DNA from: Candidatus Nomurabacteria bacterium
GTDB lineage: Bacteria > Patescibacteriota > Minisyncoccia > Phycocordibacterales > UBA9973
NCBI GenBank assembly: GCA_943354205.1
Contig: CALRBJ010000014.1
Location: 1-13,637, forward strand
Direction: 5' to 3'
Length of the DNA: 13,637 nt
The notes under the pieces were generated by a model. That model did no database searches. It was not told where the DNA came from and saw only the letters and a list, made by a program, of their open reading frames with translations. Below are positions 12,285-13,637 of the stretch, in pieces. The number at the start of each line of letters is the position of its first letter. The stretch's first letter is position 1. The translations under genes were made by a program, and so were the position numbers.

Positions 12285-13451
12285 ATGATCAGAAACATAA
12301 CAGTCGGAATAGACGTGGGCACACATACGACCAGAGTCGTGGTGTGTGAATTTGTGAAAGGCGAAAATACTCCAAGGGTCATCGGCATGGGGACTGCTCC
12401 CTCGGCGGGTCTCCGCCACGGCTATGTGGTAAACGCCGAAGAAGTTTCCAAATCTGTACGTAAAGCGGTCATGGAAGCCGAAAAGCTCTCTGGCGTGCGC
12501 GTGCGTCGAGCGCTGGTTTCTATCGGGGGCATCACCCTTTCATCCGAAGTCGGCATAGGCACTGCGGTCGTGACAAAAGCAAACAAAGAAGTAACCGAGC
12601 TCGATGTAAACCGAAGCATTGCTGAATCAGAAGAATCTATAAAAAATCCAAACCGCAAAATCATCCATACTATACCGACACTATTCAAACTCGACGGCAA
12701 AGATGTATTGGGTCATGCCGAAGGATTGAACGGCTCAAAATTAGAAGTCAAAACACTTTTTGTTAGTTGCCTAGAACAACACTTGGAAGAACTAGTTGGA
12801 GCCATAACTAATGCTGGGATAGAAGTCGTAGATGTCATAGCTTCACCCATGGCAGCTTCGCTCGTCACTTTGTCTGAAAAGCAAAAAAATGTGGGCGTTA
12901 TGCTGGTAAATATCGGCGCAGAGACAGTATCGATCGCTGTTTTTGAGAATAGCAATCTGATTTCACTCCAAGTATTGCCGATCGGCGGCACCGACATCAC
13001 TAACGACATCGCGCTTGGGCTAAAAATCCCACTCGAAGAAGCTGAAGGAGTAAAGATCGGCTCGGTCATCGCCGATTATCCTAAAAAGAAATTAGATGAG
13101 ATCATCGAAGCGCGCCTCTCCGACATTTTTGAACTTATCGAAAACCATTTGAAGAAAATAAAGAGAAACGAATTGCTACCGGCTGGTATTATAATCACTG
13201 GCGGTGGAGGAAATTTTTCTACCATCGAAGAACTTTCAAAATCGATGCTCAAGCTCCCATCTAAAATCGGCAATGCAGATATTTTTGGTCCGAAAAACAA
13301 AGTAAAGGATTCAGTTTGGTTTGTGGCCCTCGGACTCGCCTTGGGAGGACGCGAAAATGCTAGAAATGGGGCCGACTCCGACTCGCTCTTGGGTACATTA
13401 CGCAATATGAAAAAAGGTCTTCGCAACATTGCCAAACAACTCCTCCCGTAG
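12285..13451 (+). CDS. ftsA: cell-division actin homologue FtsA
   Basis: FtsA ties FtsZ to the membrane and recruits later division proteins. The 388-residue product starts with GIDVGTHTTR (8-17), then has the FtsA-type 1C domain region with HTIPTLFKLDG. The segments CLEQHLEELVGAI and GIEVVDVIASPMAAS follow, as does the adenosine motif IITGGGGNF (303-311). The C-terminal LRNMKKGLRNIAKQLLP (372-388) is an amphipathic, basic helix suited to membrane attachment. The second phosphate loop reads LVNIGAET, with Asn209 in place of the usual Asp, which may lower ATP hydrolysis. The ATG follows ybeY by six bases and ftsZ comes next after 100 bases, the classic ftsA-ftsZ order. PilM is a relative, but the tail and the neighbour favour FtsA. 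Confidence 0.93.
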   Translation: MIRNITVGIDVGTHTTRVVVCEFVKGENTPRVIGMGTAPSAGLRHGYVVNAEEVSKSVRKAVMEAEKLSGVRVRRALVSIGGITLSSEVGIGTAVVTKANKEVTELDVNRSIAESEESIKNPNRKIIHTIPTLFKLDGKDVLGHAEGLNGSKLEVKTLFVSCLEQHLEELVGAITNAGIEVVDVIASPMAASLVTLSEKQKNVGVMLVNIGAETVSIAVFENSNLISLQVLPIGGTDITNDIALGLKIPLEEAEGVKIGSVIADYPKKKLDEIIEARLSDIFELIENHLKKIKRNELLPAGIIITGGGGNFSTIEELSKSMLKLPSKIGNADIFGPKNKVKDSVWFVALGLALGGRENARNGADSDSLLGTLRNMKKGLRNIAKQLLP

Positions 13452-13551
13452 TAGATTTAAATCAGTAAATTTTAATATTATTAGAAGTTAAGAAATTTAA
13501 GATAAATCAGAATTTGACCTTATAAATCAATACATAAGGCCACTAATCCAT
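13452..13551 (+). other. ftsA-ftsZ intergenic spacer
   Basis: This is 100 AT-rich bases. TTGACC (13514-13519) and TATAAA (13521-13526) are present but too close together to form one promoter, and I see no convincing -35/-10 pair. There is no hairpin resembling a terminator, so ftsZ may be read from ftsA. Confidence 0.4.
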
Positions 13552-13637
13552 ATGCCAAAAATAAATCCAGCAATCGAGAGCTTCGCCCGAATCAAGGTCA
13601 TCGGTATCGGCGGTTCCGGTAAAAATGCACTAAACCA
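13552..13637 (+). CDS. ftsZ: cell-division tubulin homologue FtsZ, N-terminal fragment
   Basis: Only 28 codons are inside the window; the gene continues beyond the right edge. MPKINPAIESFARIKVIGIGGSGKNALN matches the FtsZ N-terminus: a short variable lead followed by IKVIGxGGxGxNAxN, the first nucleotide-binding loop. Most FtsZ proteins read GGGGNNA or GGSGGNA, so the Lys in GGSGKNA is unusual. FtsZ polymerises with GTP to form the division ring. Position directly after ftsA supports the call. A start within the preceding bases is not available in a better context than this ATG. Confidence 0.88.
   Translation, partial: MPKINPAIESFARIKVIGIGGSGKNALN

Noticed and set aside
1..13637. CRISPR array, tRNA, rRNA or transposase
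   Set aside because: I looked for regularly spaced direct repeats, cloverleaf-like segments and transposase motifs and saw none; the repeats present are inverted, intergenic and not regularly spaced.

Overview
The window looks like chromosomal DNA of an ultra-small, genome-reduced bacterium of the Patescibacteria/CPR type, most likely Parcubacteria-like. This is an inference from several features. Core genes are packed in mixed operons. Most starts lack a Shine-Dalgarno sequence. Several housekeeping proteins are short or have lost motifs: a PriA without helicase motifs, a delta-prime subunit without a P-loop, and a 129-residue YbeY. There is also a sigma-region-4/winged-helix protein of a kind I associate with CPR genomes. 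No rRNA, tRNA, CRISPR array or transposase is visible.

Layout. Positions 1-1500 are an accessory stretch, all on the minus strand. It holds a 54-residue zinc-ribbon mini-protein with a possible 29-residue membrane peptide behind it, an exported cysteine-containing protein, and a small membrane protein with a strong promoter containing an operator-like dyad. Two GC-rich hairpin elements (334-559 and 1509-1659) lie just beyond terminators that share an identical 24-base core. From 1696 to 8932 the minus strand carries, in transcription order from right to left, an M23 peptidase, then mreB, a DNA polymerase III delta-prime-like gene, frr and rseP in a tight run, then typA and the sigma-4/HARE-HTH regulator, each of the last two with its own promoter. 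From 8972 the plus strand carries priA. A convergent hypothetical gene (10981-11502, minus) follows, then the plus-strand run rpsU, ybeY, ftsA and the first 28 codons of ftsZ, which runs off the right edge.

How it fits together. The genes serve growth and division: MreB and FtsA/FtsZ for shape and septation, M23 for wall cleavage, RseP for membrane proteolysis, frr, rpsU, ybeY and typA for ribosome function, and delta-prime and PriA for replication. Most notable are four promoters whose -10 box lies about 10 bases before the start codon, implying leaderless mRNAs; a PriA with all eight zinc cysteines but no recognisable ATPase motifs; a palindromic element translated in frame inside the typA GTPase domain; and an intrinsic terminator inside the beginning of ybeY.
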